Assembly: GCF_013409255.1 (NCBI RefSeq)
Contig: NZ_JACCAS010000002.1
Span: 2,408,001-2,472,000 of the forward strand
DNA length: 64,000 bases
DNA from: Paraburkholderia bryophila
GTDB taxonomy: Bacteria; Pseudomonadota; Gammaproteobacteria; Burkholderiales; Burkholderiaceae
Reading direction: 5' to 3'
Shown here: one piece after another, positions 35,971 through 44,289 of the stretch
Numbering within the stretch: the stretch's first letter is position 1
How the letters are laid out: the number at the start of each line of letters is the position of its first letter
Notes under the pieces: generated by a model
Seen by the model: the letters and a program-made list of their open reading frames with translations, nothing else
Databases searched by the model: none
What the model was told of the DNA's origin: nothing
Program-made: the position numbers and the translations under genes

Positions 35971-36612
35971 TTAACGCTCTTTCACCGGCCGCGTCTCCCA
36001 GAACAACACCGCCTCGATCGCGACAAACGCAGCGAGCGGCACGATGGCCCCAACCGTCCCTGCGATCTCGTGGCCAAACCGGCTCACCACGTAAAGCAGC
36101 ACGATCATACTGATCGCCATGCCCGGCGCGCCGAGCCCGCGCAGCGCCGCGCTGCGATGGTAGCCGAGCCAGAATGCGGCTCGCGCGACGATCCAGAGCA
36201 CGGTTGTCGCTACAACCGCGCGCATGGACGAACCGTCGGGAGAGTAGGCGGCCAGCCCGAACAACGCCGCGGCAAACACGACGATCTGTTCCAGCGTGTT
36301 TTGCAGGTACCGTTGATTGACACGCAAGCGGCGCGTCTCGAAGCCCACCAGCGGGTCGAATGCGGGCGACGTCAATCGCTCGTGCGCGACGGCTTCGATG
36401 CCCGTCACCAGGCAGAACAGCACAGCGGCGCAGCAGCATTTGAGCGTCAGCAGCATCCGCGCGCCGAGGCTCTCCATGCCGGGCAGCGGCGATATCCATA
36501 GATCGATGCCGAGCCAGAGCGCCGAAGCAAACAGCGAGGCGACCGCGATGCCGGCCATGCCGACGGCGCGCTGCCGCCGAAAGTCGGGCGCGGGTTGGGC
36601 AGGGACGCTCAT
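35971..36612 (-). CDS. MAPEG-family membrane protein
   Basis: Encodes 213 residues from ATG 36612 (AGGAGG site 7 nt upstream). Four hydrophobic segments are visible. The RVNQRYLQNTLEQIVVFAAA stretch contains the RxxQRYxxN-x-LEQ signature of the membrane-associated eicosanoid and glutathione metabolism (MAPEG) superfamily, and is followed by GYHRSAALRGLGAPGMAIS. Bacterial MAPEG proteins are generally linked to lipophilic substrate conjugation or oxidative stress. It is the first gene of a two-gene unit with the DHFR. Confidence 0.82.
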   Translation of the reverse strand: MSVPAQPAPDFRRQRAVGMAGIAVASLFASALWLGIDLWISPLPGMESLGARMLLTLKCCCAAVLFCLVTGIEAVAHERLTSPAFDPLVGFETRRLRVNQRYLQNTLEQIVVFAAALFGLAAYSPDGSSMRAVVATTVLWIVARAAFWLGYHRSAALRGLGAPGMAISMIVLLYVVSRFGHEIAGTVGAIVPLAAFVAIEAVLFWETRPVKER

Positions 36613-36875
36613 GGGTTTTCCTCCTGGCGATGGTTGCGGTGGCATCGGCATGGGTATCGGCCGTGCCCGGCGCGTTGGTCTGTTGCGACGTAGTGTAATG
36701 CGCGGCAAACCGAAATCCCTTCTGCAGAGAAAGACGGCTTGCGCGCCGTCAGGTGTGGCGACCGGCCAGGTTGCTATTCCCGACGATAGCGGGCAATGTA
36801 CGCAGTCGACCGGCTAGTCCCTCTACTTTCAGGTTTCTCACCAGAAGAAGCCGACCCATCCGCGAGGTTCATGAC

Positions 36876-37292
36876 ATGGCTGACCCTTCTGCCCACGGCA
36901 ATGCTCGCGCCCAGATCCGGCCGCACGACGCGATTGCCGAATTCACGCGGCTTCTCTGGCTCCTGCGCCATATTCTGGCCATGCTGCTGGCGCTGTTCTT
37001 CCTCCTGTCGATCGCCATGTATTACCTCGGCGGAACCGTCGGCGCGACGTCGAGGGCGCCGTCGTCGATCGGTGAGACCTTCTACTTTTGCGCGGTCACG
37101 GCGCTGACCATCGGCTACGGCGACGTCGTGCCGACCTCCGCGCTGGGGCGAATCATCGCGGTTCTGCTCGGACTGCTCGGCGTGTTGTTGACCGGCGTGG
37201 TCACCGCTTGCGCGGTTTACTCGATCCAGTTCGCCGCGCAACGGGCCGGCCTGCTACATCGCCAAACGCGAACTGCGGATAGCGATCCTTAA
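36876..37292 (+). CDS. Two-TM potassium channel (Ion_trans_2)
   Basis: Encodes 138 residues from ATG 36876. Two membrane helices (ILAMLLALFFLLSIAMYYLG and IIAVLLGLLGVLLTGVVTAC) flank the pore helix and the selectivity filter TIGYGDV, the signature of K+ channels. There is no cytoplasmic RCK domain; the C-terminus is short and basic. It is an inner-membrane pore subunit, probably a tetramer, of unknown gating. It is divergent from the MAPEG gene. Confidence 0.85.
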   Translation: MADPSAHGNARAQIRPHDAIAEFTRLLWLLRHILAMLLALFFLLSIAMYYLGGTVGATSRAPSSIGETFYFCAVTALTIGYGDVVPTSALGRIIAVLLGLLGVLLTGVVTACAVYSIQFAAQRAGLLHRQTRTADSDP

Positions 37293-37493
37293 GCCGTCAT
37301 GGAAGTTGGCCGCTCTGTACGGCGCCGCTCCTGCCCCTGCAAAATTCCGACGTAAACAATACAAACCCGCCACAATAGCTGCCAAAATACGACCGCCGCT
37401 CAAGAACGGCAGCGCGATGCCGATACTGCGTGAAGCGTGTCCTCGGATCGAACGCGTTATTTAAGCCACCTTCCTTCGCACGATGGAGCCACT

Positions 37494-38288
37494 GTGATTC
37501 GACACGGCCTTGGTGGCCTGCTGCTGGCGCTGAGCTGTTTGAGTAGCGCTTTCGCCGCGGGTCCCGACTGTTCGCGTACCTTTACGCTCGCGTTACACGA
37601 TCATGGCCTGCTCTATTCCGTCGACACGGACAGCGGGATCGACAAGGATTTCGCCGACGAACTGACGCGCCGCAGCGGCTGTCAGATCCGTGTCAGCCTC
37701 ATGTCGCGGGCCAGAATCTGGAAGCTGATCGAATCCGGCGGCCTCGATTTCAGCCTGTCGGGCATTGCCAACGACGAGCGCAATCAGTACGCGGACTTCG
37801 CCTGGTACTTCAGCAACAAATACTATTTGCTGGTGCGCAAAGACGCCGGCATTCAGCGGCCGGCCGATTTCGAACGCAACCGTCAATTCCAGCTCGGCGT
37901 GATTCGCAGCTTCCGCTATAGCCAATCGGCGAACCGGCTGGTCGACGCGCTGGCCGCTCAAAACCGCGTCAGCCAGGCGGGCGGCCTGGATCCGCTGTAT
38001 CAGGCGCTGATCCTCCGGCGCATTCAAGGCATGATCATCGAGCCTTTCGATTACCCTGCAATCGACGAAAAGAAAATCCGCGACGTGACCACCATCGTGG
38101 AATTCGACGATCCCGCCGTGCCGCACGGCCTGATCATGTCGAAGCGGGCGTTGTCGCCGGTCGAGCGGGCCAAGTGGCGCGCACTGGTCGATGAAATGCG
38201 CGCAGACGGCACCGTGCGGCGCTTGTTCGAGAAGTATTTCAAACCCGACCTCGCCGATGCGATGGTCGATTTCCCGACGCCGCCGTGA
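37494..38288 (+). CDS. Periplasmic solute-binding protein (family 3)
   Basis: Encodes 264 residues from GTG 37494 (GGAG site); the frame is open to 37437. A signal peptide spans the first ~22 residues (GLGGLLLALSCLSSAFA). The rest has the SBP_bac_3 fold: ALHDHGLLYSVDTDSGIDKDF, FSLSGIANDERNQYADFAWY, FQLGVIRSFRYSQSANRLVD and VRRLFEKYFKPDLAD. No ABC transporter permease or ATPase is present. Instead its stop overlaps by 4 nt the start of a CHASE-GGDEF-EAL protein. I infer that it may feed ligand information to that sensor. Confidence 0.88.
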   Translation: MIRHGLGGLLLALSCLSSAFAAGPDCSRTFTLALHDHGLLYSVDTDSGIDKDFADELTRRSGCQIRVSLMSRARIWKLIESGGLDFSLSGIANDERNQYADFAWYFSNKYYLLVRKDAGIQRPADFERNRQFQLGVIRSFRYSQSANRLVDALAAQNRVSQAGGLDPLYQALILRRIQGMIIEPFDYPAIDEKKIRDVTTIVEFDDPAVPHGLIMSKRALSPVERAKWRALVDEMRADGTVRRLFEKYFKPDLADAMVDFPTPP

Positions 38289-41200
38289 GTTGGGCGCGGA
38301 TCGCCGTCCTGCCGCTGCTGGTCCTGTCGGCCGCGCTCAGCGTAACGTGGGTGCTGTGGGACCATGAGCGGCAAGCCGCGCGTCATGAGCTGCTCACGCA
38401 GTTCGACTTCTCGCTAGGCGATGCCGTCAGCCGCATCGAACAGCGCATGGGCACGTATGAGCTCCTGCTGCGCGGCGTGCAGAGCCTGTTCGCCGCCGGC
38501 GGCGAGATGGACCGCGAGCGCTTTCGCGACTACGTCGACACGCTCAATCTCGACGCCAACTTCTCCGGTATTCAGGCCATCGGTCTGGTGGCGTGGGTGC
38601 CGGCGGCGCAAAAGAGCGATCACATCGGCGCCATGCGCCGGCAAGGCCTGCGCGGCTACACCATTCTTCCCGAAGGCGCACGCGACGATTACGCCCCCGT
38701 CATTCAGCGCTCGCCGTCGGTCGGCCTGAATCGCATGGAGCCCGGCTTCGATGCATGGGCCGATCCGGTGCGCCGGCGCGCCATGGAGCAGGCGCGCGAT
38801 TCCGGTATGGCGACCGTCTCCGGCAAGGTCAGTCTGGTGGTGGACACCGAGACCAACGCGCGCCCCGGTTTCATCATGTATTTGCCGGTCTATGCGCGCG
38901 GGCAGTCGCAGGAAAGCGTCGCCCAGCGTCGGGCGCACCTGGTCGGCTGGGTCTACGCGTCGTTCCGGATGCACGACGTGATCGCCAGTCTGTATGGCGA
39001 GCAGCCGCCCGGCCTGTCGATCGCGATATACGACGGCGTCGAGCCGTCGTCCGCGGCGCTGCTGCATAGAACGCCGGGGTCGGCCGGGCATCTGCCGACC
39101 GACATGTCGGCCAACGAATATCTGGTGGTCGGCGGCCATGACTGGACGCTGACAATGAGCGCCCAGGACGACTTCAAAGCCCGTTTCGGCCGCAACGCGG
39201 CGCTGCAGATCGCCGCCACCGGCACAGGTCTGAGCCTGCTGCTGGCGCTGCTCACCTGGCTCATGATGACCGGCCATGGCCGCGCGCTGCGGCTCGCTTC
39301 GTCGATGACCCGGGAACTGCGCGAGAGCGAGGCGAAGTTTCGCGCGATCGCCGATTGCACGGTCAACTGGGAAGTCTGGTGGGGCCCGGACAGCAAGCCG
39401 CGCTGGATCAATTCGTCCGTGGAAGAGTACATCGGCTATACCGTCAGCGAATGCATGGCGATGCCCGACTTTGCCGGCACGGTGATTCATCCGGCGGACA
39501 TTGCGCGCGTCATCCCTGAAATTCAGAAGGGCCTGCGGGGCATTCGCGGCGACGACCTCGAATTTCGTTGCGTTCGCAAGGACGGCGCGCTGATCTGGCT
39601 GTCCGTCTCGTGGGTGCCGATCAGCGACTCCCGAGGCAATGGCATCGGCTTTCGTACCAGCGGCCGGGACATCACCGAACGCAAACACGCCGAGGCCGAA
39701 CTTCGGATCGCGGCGGTCGCATTCGACTCGATGGAGCCGATGATGATCACCGACTTCGGCGCCAGGATCCTGCGCGTGAACACGGCCTTCACCGAGTGCA
39801 CCGGCTACACGGCCGAAGAAATCGTCGGCGAAACGCCGCAGGTGCTGCGCTCGGATCGGCACGACGTCGCGTTCTTCCGCACCATGTGGGAAACGATTCA
39901 TCGTGCCGGCGGCTGGCAGGGCGAAATCTGGGACCGCCGCAAGAACGGCGAGGTTTACCCCAAATGGCTGACGATCTCCGCCGTGATGGGCGAGAACGGT
40001 ATTGTCAGCCACTACGTTTGCACCCACCACGACATTACCGAACGCAAGATCGCGGAAGAGCGCATCAAGGAACTCGCGTTCTTCGACGCACTGACCCGTT
40101 TGCCTAACCGCACCTTGTTGCTGGAGCGCCTGAAGCAGGCGATGACGGCGAGCGCCCGGAGCGACGCGTGCGGCGCGTTGCTGTTCATCGATCTGGACCA
40201 CTTCAAGACGTTGAACGATACGCTCGGTCACGACAAGGGCGACCTGCTGCTGCAGCAGGTGGCGCAACGTCTCGCTGTCAGCGTCCGCGAGACCGACACC
40301 GTGGCGCGGGTTGGGGGCGATGAGTTCGTGGTGGTGCTGGGCAATCTGCACGAAAACCGCCAGCAGGCAGCCGAACAGACCGAAGCAATTGGCGAGACCA
40401 TTCTCGCCGTGCTGGGCAGTCCATATCAGCTCGGCGAGATCGAATACCGCAGCACCGCGAGCATTGGCGCGACCGTGTTCATCGGTCATCAGGCGTCGAT
40501 CGACGAGCTGCTGAAACAGGCCGATCTGGCCATGTACAAGTCCAAGGAACGAGGCCGCAACGCCGTGCGGTTGTTCGATCCCGACATGCAGACAGTGGTG
40601 ATGGAGCGGGCCGCGCTGGACGCGGGGCTGCGCACGGCGATCGAAGAGAACCAGTTCCTGCTGTATTACGAGGCGCAGATCGACGCCGACCGGATCACCG
40701 GCGTCGAAGCGCTGGTGCGCTGGCAGCATCCGCAGCGCGGCATCGTAATGCCAGCCGATTTCATTCCGGTCGCGGAAGAAACCGGCCTGATCCTCGCGTT
40801 GGGCAGTTGGGTCCTGGAGGCGGCCTGTGAGCAACTGGCGGCGTGGGCAACGCAAGCAGACCGGGCGCATCTCACGATCGCGGTGAATGTCAGCGCCCAG
40901 CAGTTCCGCGAGCCGGACTTCGTAGATAAGGTGGTGACGATCATCGGTCGAACCGGCGCGAGGCCCAACCGCCTGAAGCTGGAATTGACCGAAAGCGTGC
41001 TGGTGGACAACGTGCAGGACATTATTCAGAAGATGGCGGCGCTCAAGGCAAGAGGGGTCGTCTTTTCTCTCGACGATTTCGGCATTGGCTATTCGTCGCT
41101 TTCGTACCTGAAGCGCTTGCCGCTGGACCAGTTGAAGATCGACCGCTCGTTCGTGCGGGATGTGCTGGTCGACCCCAACGACGCCGTGATCGCCCGGACC

Positions 41201-41392
41201 ATCGTGGCGCTCGCGCACAGCCTCGGCCTGGGCGTGATCGCCGAAGGCGTGGAGACCGAGGCGCAGCGGGACTTCCTCGCGGCGGCCGGATGCCACGCGT
41301 ACCAAGGCTATTATTTTTGCCGCCCGCTTCCTGTCGAGGGCTTCGAAGCGCTATTGAGGCAGCGCGAAGCGCGTCCTTGCGTGGCCGAATAA
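38285..41392 (+). CDS. CHASE-PAS-PAS-GGDEF-EAL cyclic-di-GMP protein
   Basis: Encodes 1035 residues. Two membrane segments (~7-25 and ~306-325) enclose a periplasmic CHASE domain. PAS/PAC domains follow at ~340-465 and ~470-595 (GIGFRTSGRDITERKHAEAE and HYVCTHHDITERKIAEE mark the linkers). The GGDEF domain has the intact active motif G677-G-D-E-F681 (ARVGGDEFVV). The EAL domain has E808-A-L810 (GVEALVRW), LKLELTES, DDFGIGYSSLSYLK, KIDRSFV and EGVET, all catalytic parts intact. So it can make and break cyclic-di-GMP. Its GTG start overlaps the binding-protein stop (GTGA), indicating translational coupling. Confidence 0.93.
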   Translation: MSWARIAVLPLLVLSAALSVTWVLWDHERQAARHELLTQFDFSLGDAVSRIEQRMGTYELLLRGVQSLFAAGGEMDRERFRDYVDTLNLDANFSGIQAIGLVAWVPAAQKSDHIGAMRRQGLRGYTILPEGARDDYAPVIQRSPSVGLNRMEPGFDAWADPVRRRAMEQARDSGMATVSGKVSLVVDTETNARPGFIMYLPVYARGQSQESVAQRRAHLVGWVYASFRMHDVIASLYGEQPPGLSIAIYDGVEPSSAALLHRTPGSAGHLPTDMSANEYLVVGGHDWTLTMSAQDDFKARFGRNAALQIAATGTGLSLLLALLTWLMMTGHGRALRLASSMTRELRESEAKFRAIADCTVNWEVWWGPDSKPRWINSSVEEYIGYTVSECMAMPDFAGTVIHPADIARVIPEIQKGLRGIRGDDLEFRCVRKDGALIWLSVSWVPISDSRGNGIGFRTSGRDITERKHAEAELRIAAVAFDSMEPMMITDFGARILRVNTAFTECTGYTAEEIVGETPQVLRSDRHDVAFFRTMWETIHRAGGWQGEIWDRRKNGEVYPKWLTISAVMGENGIVSHYVCTHHDITERKIAEERIKELAFFDALTRLPNRTLLLERLKQAMTASARSDACGALLFIDLDHFKTLNDTLGHDKGDLLLQQVAQRLAVSVRETDTVARVGGDEFVVVLGNLHENRQQAAEQTEAIGETILAVLGSPYQLGEIEYRSTASIGATVFIGHQASIDELLKQADLAMYKSKERGRNAVRLFDPDMQTVVMERAALDAGLRTAIEENQFLLYYEAQIDADRITGVEALVRWQHPQRGIVMPADFIPVAEETGLILALGSWVLEAACEQLAAWATQADRAHLTIAVNVSAQQFREPDFVDKVVTIIGRTGARPNRLKLELTESVLVDNVQDIIQKMAALKARGVVFSLDDFGIGYSSLSYLKRLPLDQLKIDRSFVRDVLVDPNDAVIARTIVALAHSLGLGVIAEGVETEAQRDFLAAAGCHAYQGYYFCRPLPVEGFEALLRQREARPCVAE

Positions 41393-41617
41393 ACCTGATA
41401 CCTGTCATTCAACACGGCTAGCCGGATTCGCGGATGAATGTAAAGCTCGCGATACGGACGCTAGTCGAGGCCGGCGCCCGGGCCTGATGGCTCGAACTCA
41501 GTCGCCGGTCCACGCCGTGGTAGCTGTCATTTTCCTTTCGTCGAGAATGTGGCGGGACGTAGTAACGTATGGGAGACTTTATCTCTTCCGCCCGGCCACA
41601 TTGATTTTGAGGCATTT

Positions 41618-44278
41618 ATGTCCAGGGACGTAGACACAATCACCGATGAGCGGGTCGCCGCGATCGCCGATCGCATGGTTGACGAAGACAAGCGAGTCTC
41701 GCCCGTCGCCATCTGGAAAGAACTCGAAGGCGGTTCGCTGGTTGCGATCGTCGAGGCTTTGCAACGCTGGCGCGAAGCACGCCTGCCCAGCACGCCGAAC
41801 GTGCAGGTCCAGAGCGGCTTGCCGACCGGCGTGGCCGAAACGATCATGAGCGCCGCGGATCGCATCTGGAGCGCTTCGCAGGACGAAGCGGAGAAAGCGT
41901 TCAACCAGCGCCTCAACGCGCTCAGCGAGCATCTCGATGCCGCGCTCTCCGAACGCGACGAGGCGTTCGCCGAGTATCAGAAGACTATCGAAGAAGTCGA
42001 AGCGGGCCGCGAGCGGCTCGCCGCGCAGACGCGCGCGCTGGCGGCGTCGGAAGACACGGCCTTGAGCCTCGGCGCGGAACTGGTGGCGGCAAGCCGTCGC
42101 GCGGAAGCGGGCGAGGCGCGCATCGAGGAACTGGAGCAGCGCGCGCTGGCGGATAACGCCAGGCTCGAAGCCGCCAATACGACGTTCGAAACGGAGCGTC
42201 TGGCGCGGGAAGAACTGGTGGTGGCCGCTGCGGGTAAAGACGACGAAATAGCGCGGCTTACGCAGGAGCGCGATCACGCGCAGCAGCAGGTCGTGACGTT
42301 GAGCGAGGCGTGTCAGGCGAAATCGGACGAAGCGGACCGATGGTCGCAGGATGCAGTCGCGGCGACCTCACGCGCGCAAACCGCCGAGGCGCGCATCGAA
42401 GAACTGGAGCAGCGCGCATCGGTTGAAAACGCCGCGCTCGAAGCCACCAAGGCGACGTTAGACGACGAACGTCAGGCGCGTGAAGCGTTGATCGCGGTTG
42501 TGTCGGGCAAAGACGCCGAGATCGCCCGAATCACGCAGGAACGCGACCATGCGCAGCAACAGGTCGCCACGTTGGACGACGCGTGTCAGGCGAAATCGCA
42601 AGAGGCGAGCCGCTGGTCGCAAAACGCGGCTGCGGCCACCTCGCGCGCGCAAGCCGCTGAGACGCGTATTGAGGAACTGGAGCAGCGTGTGTCGGCGGAA
42701 AGCGCCGCGCTGGAAGCCACCAGCACGACGCTTGAAGAAGAGCGTCACGCGCGTGAAGCGCTGATCGTGGTGGTCGCCGGTAAAGACGCTGAGATCGCAC
42801 GCATCACGCAAGACCGCGATCACGCGCAGCAGCAGGTCGCCACGTTGGACGAGGCGTTGCGGGCGAAGTCGGAAGAGGCGGACAAGTGGTCGCTGGACGC
42901 CGCTGCGGCGACGACACGCGCACACACCGCCGAGGCGCGTATCGAGGAACTGGACCAGCGTGCGTCGGTGGAAAGCGCCACGCTTGCGGCCACGAACGCG
43001 ATGCTTGAAGAAGAACGCCAGGCTCGTGCGGCATTGATCATGGTGGTGGCCGGCAAAGACGCTGAGATCGCGCGCGTCACGCAGGACCGCGATCATGCGC
43101 TGCAGCAGGTCGCGACGTTGAACGACGCGTGTCACGCGAAATCGGAAGAGGCGCAACGATGGTCGCAGGACGCGGCTTCGGCCACGTCGCGCGCGCAAAC
43201 CGCCGAGGCGCGAATTCAGGAGTTGGAGCAGCGTGCGTCTGAAGAAATGGCGACGCTCGAGGCCACCAGGTTCACGCTCGAAGAACAGCGCCAGGCGTAT
43301 GACGTATTGAATGAACTGGTCGCAAGCAAAGACGCTGAGATAACGCGAGTCACGCAGGAACGCGATCACGCGCAGCAGCAGGCTGCCGCGTTGAGCGACA
43401 CCGGTCAGGCCAAGTCGCAGGAGGCGGAACGCGCCGCGCAGGAAGCGGCGACGGCCACGTCGCGCGCGCTTGCCGCCGAGGCACGCATCGAGGAACTGGA
43501 GCAGCGCGTGTCGGCGGAAAGCGCGGCACTCGCCGCCACCCAAACCACGCTCGAAGAAGAACGCCAGGCGCACGAAGTACTGACCGAGCGTGTCGCCAGT
43601 AAAGAGGCCGAGATCGCGCGACTCACGCAGGAACACGATCACGCGCAGCAGCAACTCGCCGCGCTGGACACCGACCGTCAGGCGCAATCGGCGGAACTCG
43701 ACGCGAGCCGCGAACACGTCGGCACGCTGACCGCGGCGGCTGCTGCCGCGAGTGCCGAGCTGACGCGACTGTCGCACGAAGCCACTGCCGCGAAGGAACG
43801 CGCGGACGCCGCCGAACAGCATGCCGCCCAACTGCAGCAGCGCATTGCGGAGCGACCGCACGCTGCCGCCAAACACAATCGACGCCACCCGCAGCCGGGC
43901 GTCAACGAGGACGAGACCGACAGCGCCGAGGAAATCGCGGCGCTGCAGCGTCAAGTGGCAGCTCAGGCCAAAGCGCACACCAAGGCCTTCGACGAGCTTC
44001 ACGCGAACGCCGAGCAATGGGTGGCGCATGCTAAAGATCTCAAACAACGCCTCGGTCTCGCGAGCGAGCGGATCATCTTCATCGACGCGCGCAGCACCGG
44101 AGAAGTGGTGCTGGTTCGACGGCTCGCGTCGGAACTGGAGCGGCTCAAGCCGGATCACGAGTTGATATCGCGCGATATGCAGCAAAAACTGATCGGCGCG
44201 ACGATGGCGCAGCAACTGGCGCAGAAGGGCTATCGCTACGACGCGACGACAGCGGTCATGTCGAAGATCGAGCGCTGA
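41618..44278 (+). CDS. KfrA-type DNA-binding protein with long repeated coiled coil
   Basis: Encodes 886 residues from ATG 41618 (GAGG site; an in-frame start at 41549 is less likely). Residues ~1-70 (SRDVDTITDERVAAIADRMV, VSPVAIWKELEGGS) are the KfrA_N winged-helix domain, a plasmid-partition-associated DNA-binding module. Residues ~166-700 are a Glu/Ala/Gln-rich coiled coil built from near-perfect 91-residue repeats (six units from 42113). The last ~100 residues form a distinct tail (LASERIIFIDARSTGEVVLV). No signal peptide. The gene is 11 bp upstream of the TPR/glycosyltransferase-like gene. Likely a chromosome- or filament-organising protein; this is inference. Confidence 0.82.
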   Translation: MSRDVDTITDERVAAIADRMVDEDKRVSPVAIWKELEGGSLVAIVEALQRWREARLPSTPNVQVQSGLPTGVAETIMSAADRIWSASQDEAEKAFNQRLNALSEHLDAALSERDEAFAEYQKTIEEVEAGRERLAAQTRALAASEDTALSLGAELVAASRRAEAGEARIEELEQRALADNARLEAANTTFETERLAREELVVAAAGKDDEIARLTQERDHAQQQVVTLSEACQAKSDEADRWSQDAVAATSRAQTAEARIEELEQRASVENAALEATKATLDDERQAREALIAVVSGKDAEIARITQERDHAQQQVATLDDACQAKSQEASRWSQNAAAATSRAQAAETRIEELEQRVSAESAALEATSTTLEEERHAREALIVVVAGKDAEIARITQDRDHAQQQVATLDEALRAKSEEADKWSLDAAAATTRAHTAEARIEELDQRASVESATLAATNAMLEEERQARAALIMVVAGKDAEIARVTQDRDHALQQVATLNDACHAKSEEAQRWSQDAASATSRAQTAEARIQELEQRASEEMATLEATRFTLEEQRQAYDVLNELVASKDAEITRVTQERDHAQQQAAALSDTGQAKSQEAERAAQEAATATSRALAAEARIEELEQRVSAESAALAATQTTLEEERQAHEVLTERVASKEAEIARLTQEHDHAQQQLAALDTDRQAQSAELDASREHVGTLTAAAAAASAELTRLSHEATAAKERADAAEQHAAQLQQRIAERPHAAAKHNRRHPQPGVNEDETDSAEEIAALQRQVAAQAKAHTKAFDELHANAEQWVAHAKDLKQRLGLASERIIFIDARSTGEVVLVRRLASELERLKPDHELISRDMQQKLIGATMAQQLAQKGYRYDATTAVMSKIER
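42113..43690 (+). repeat. Six tandem 273-bp (91-codon) units
   Basis: The element coding EARIEELEQRA starts at 42113, 42386, 42659, 42932, 43205 and 43478. Every spacing is exactly 273 bp, or 91 codons, which equals 13 heptads. The first five units are complete and the sixth fades near 43690. Because 91 is divisible by 7, adding or losing a unit keeps the coiled-coil register. Confidence 0.9.
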
Positions 44279-44289
44279 TCGATCTGCTT

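Noticed and set aside
38414..41305. A 963-residue open frame on the minus strand opposite the GGDEF-EAL gene
   Set aside because: It is the antisense shadow of a GC-rich gene with clear domain evidence on the plus strand; its composition is Arg/His/Gln-rich with no domain.
42113..43690. CRISPR-like regular repeat spacing
   Set aside because: The 273-bp spacing is long, contiguous and coding, with no spacers; it is a protein repeat.
42458..44215. A 585-residue minus-strand frame opposite the KfrA-type gene
   Set aside because: Its repeats are the antisense reading of the 273-bp units and it has no ribosome binding site or fold; the plus-strand gene explains the DNA.
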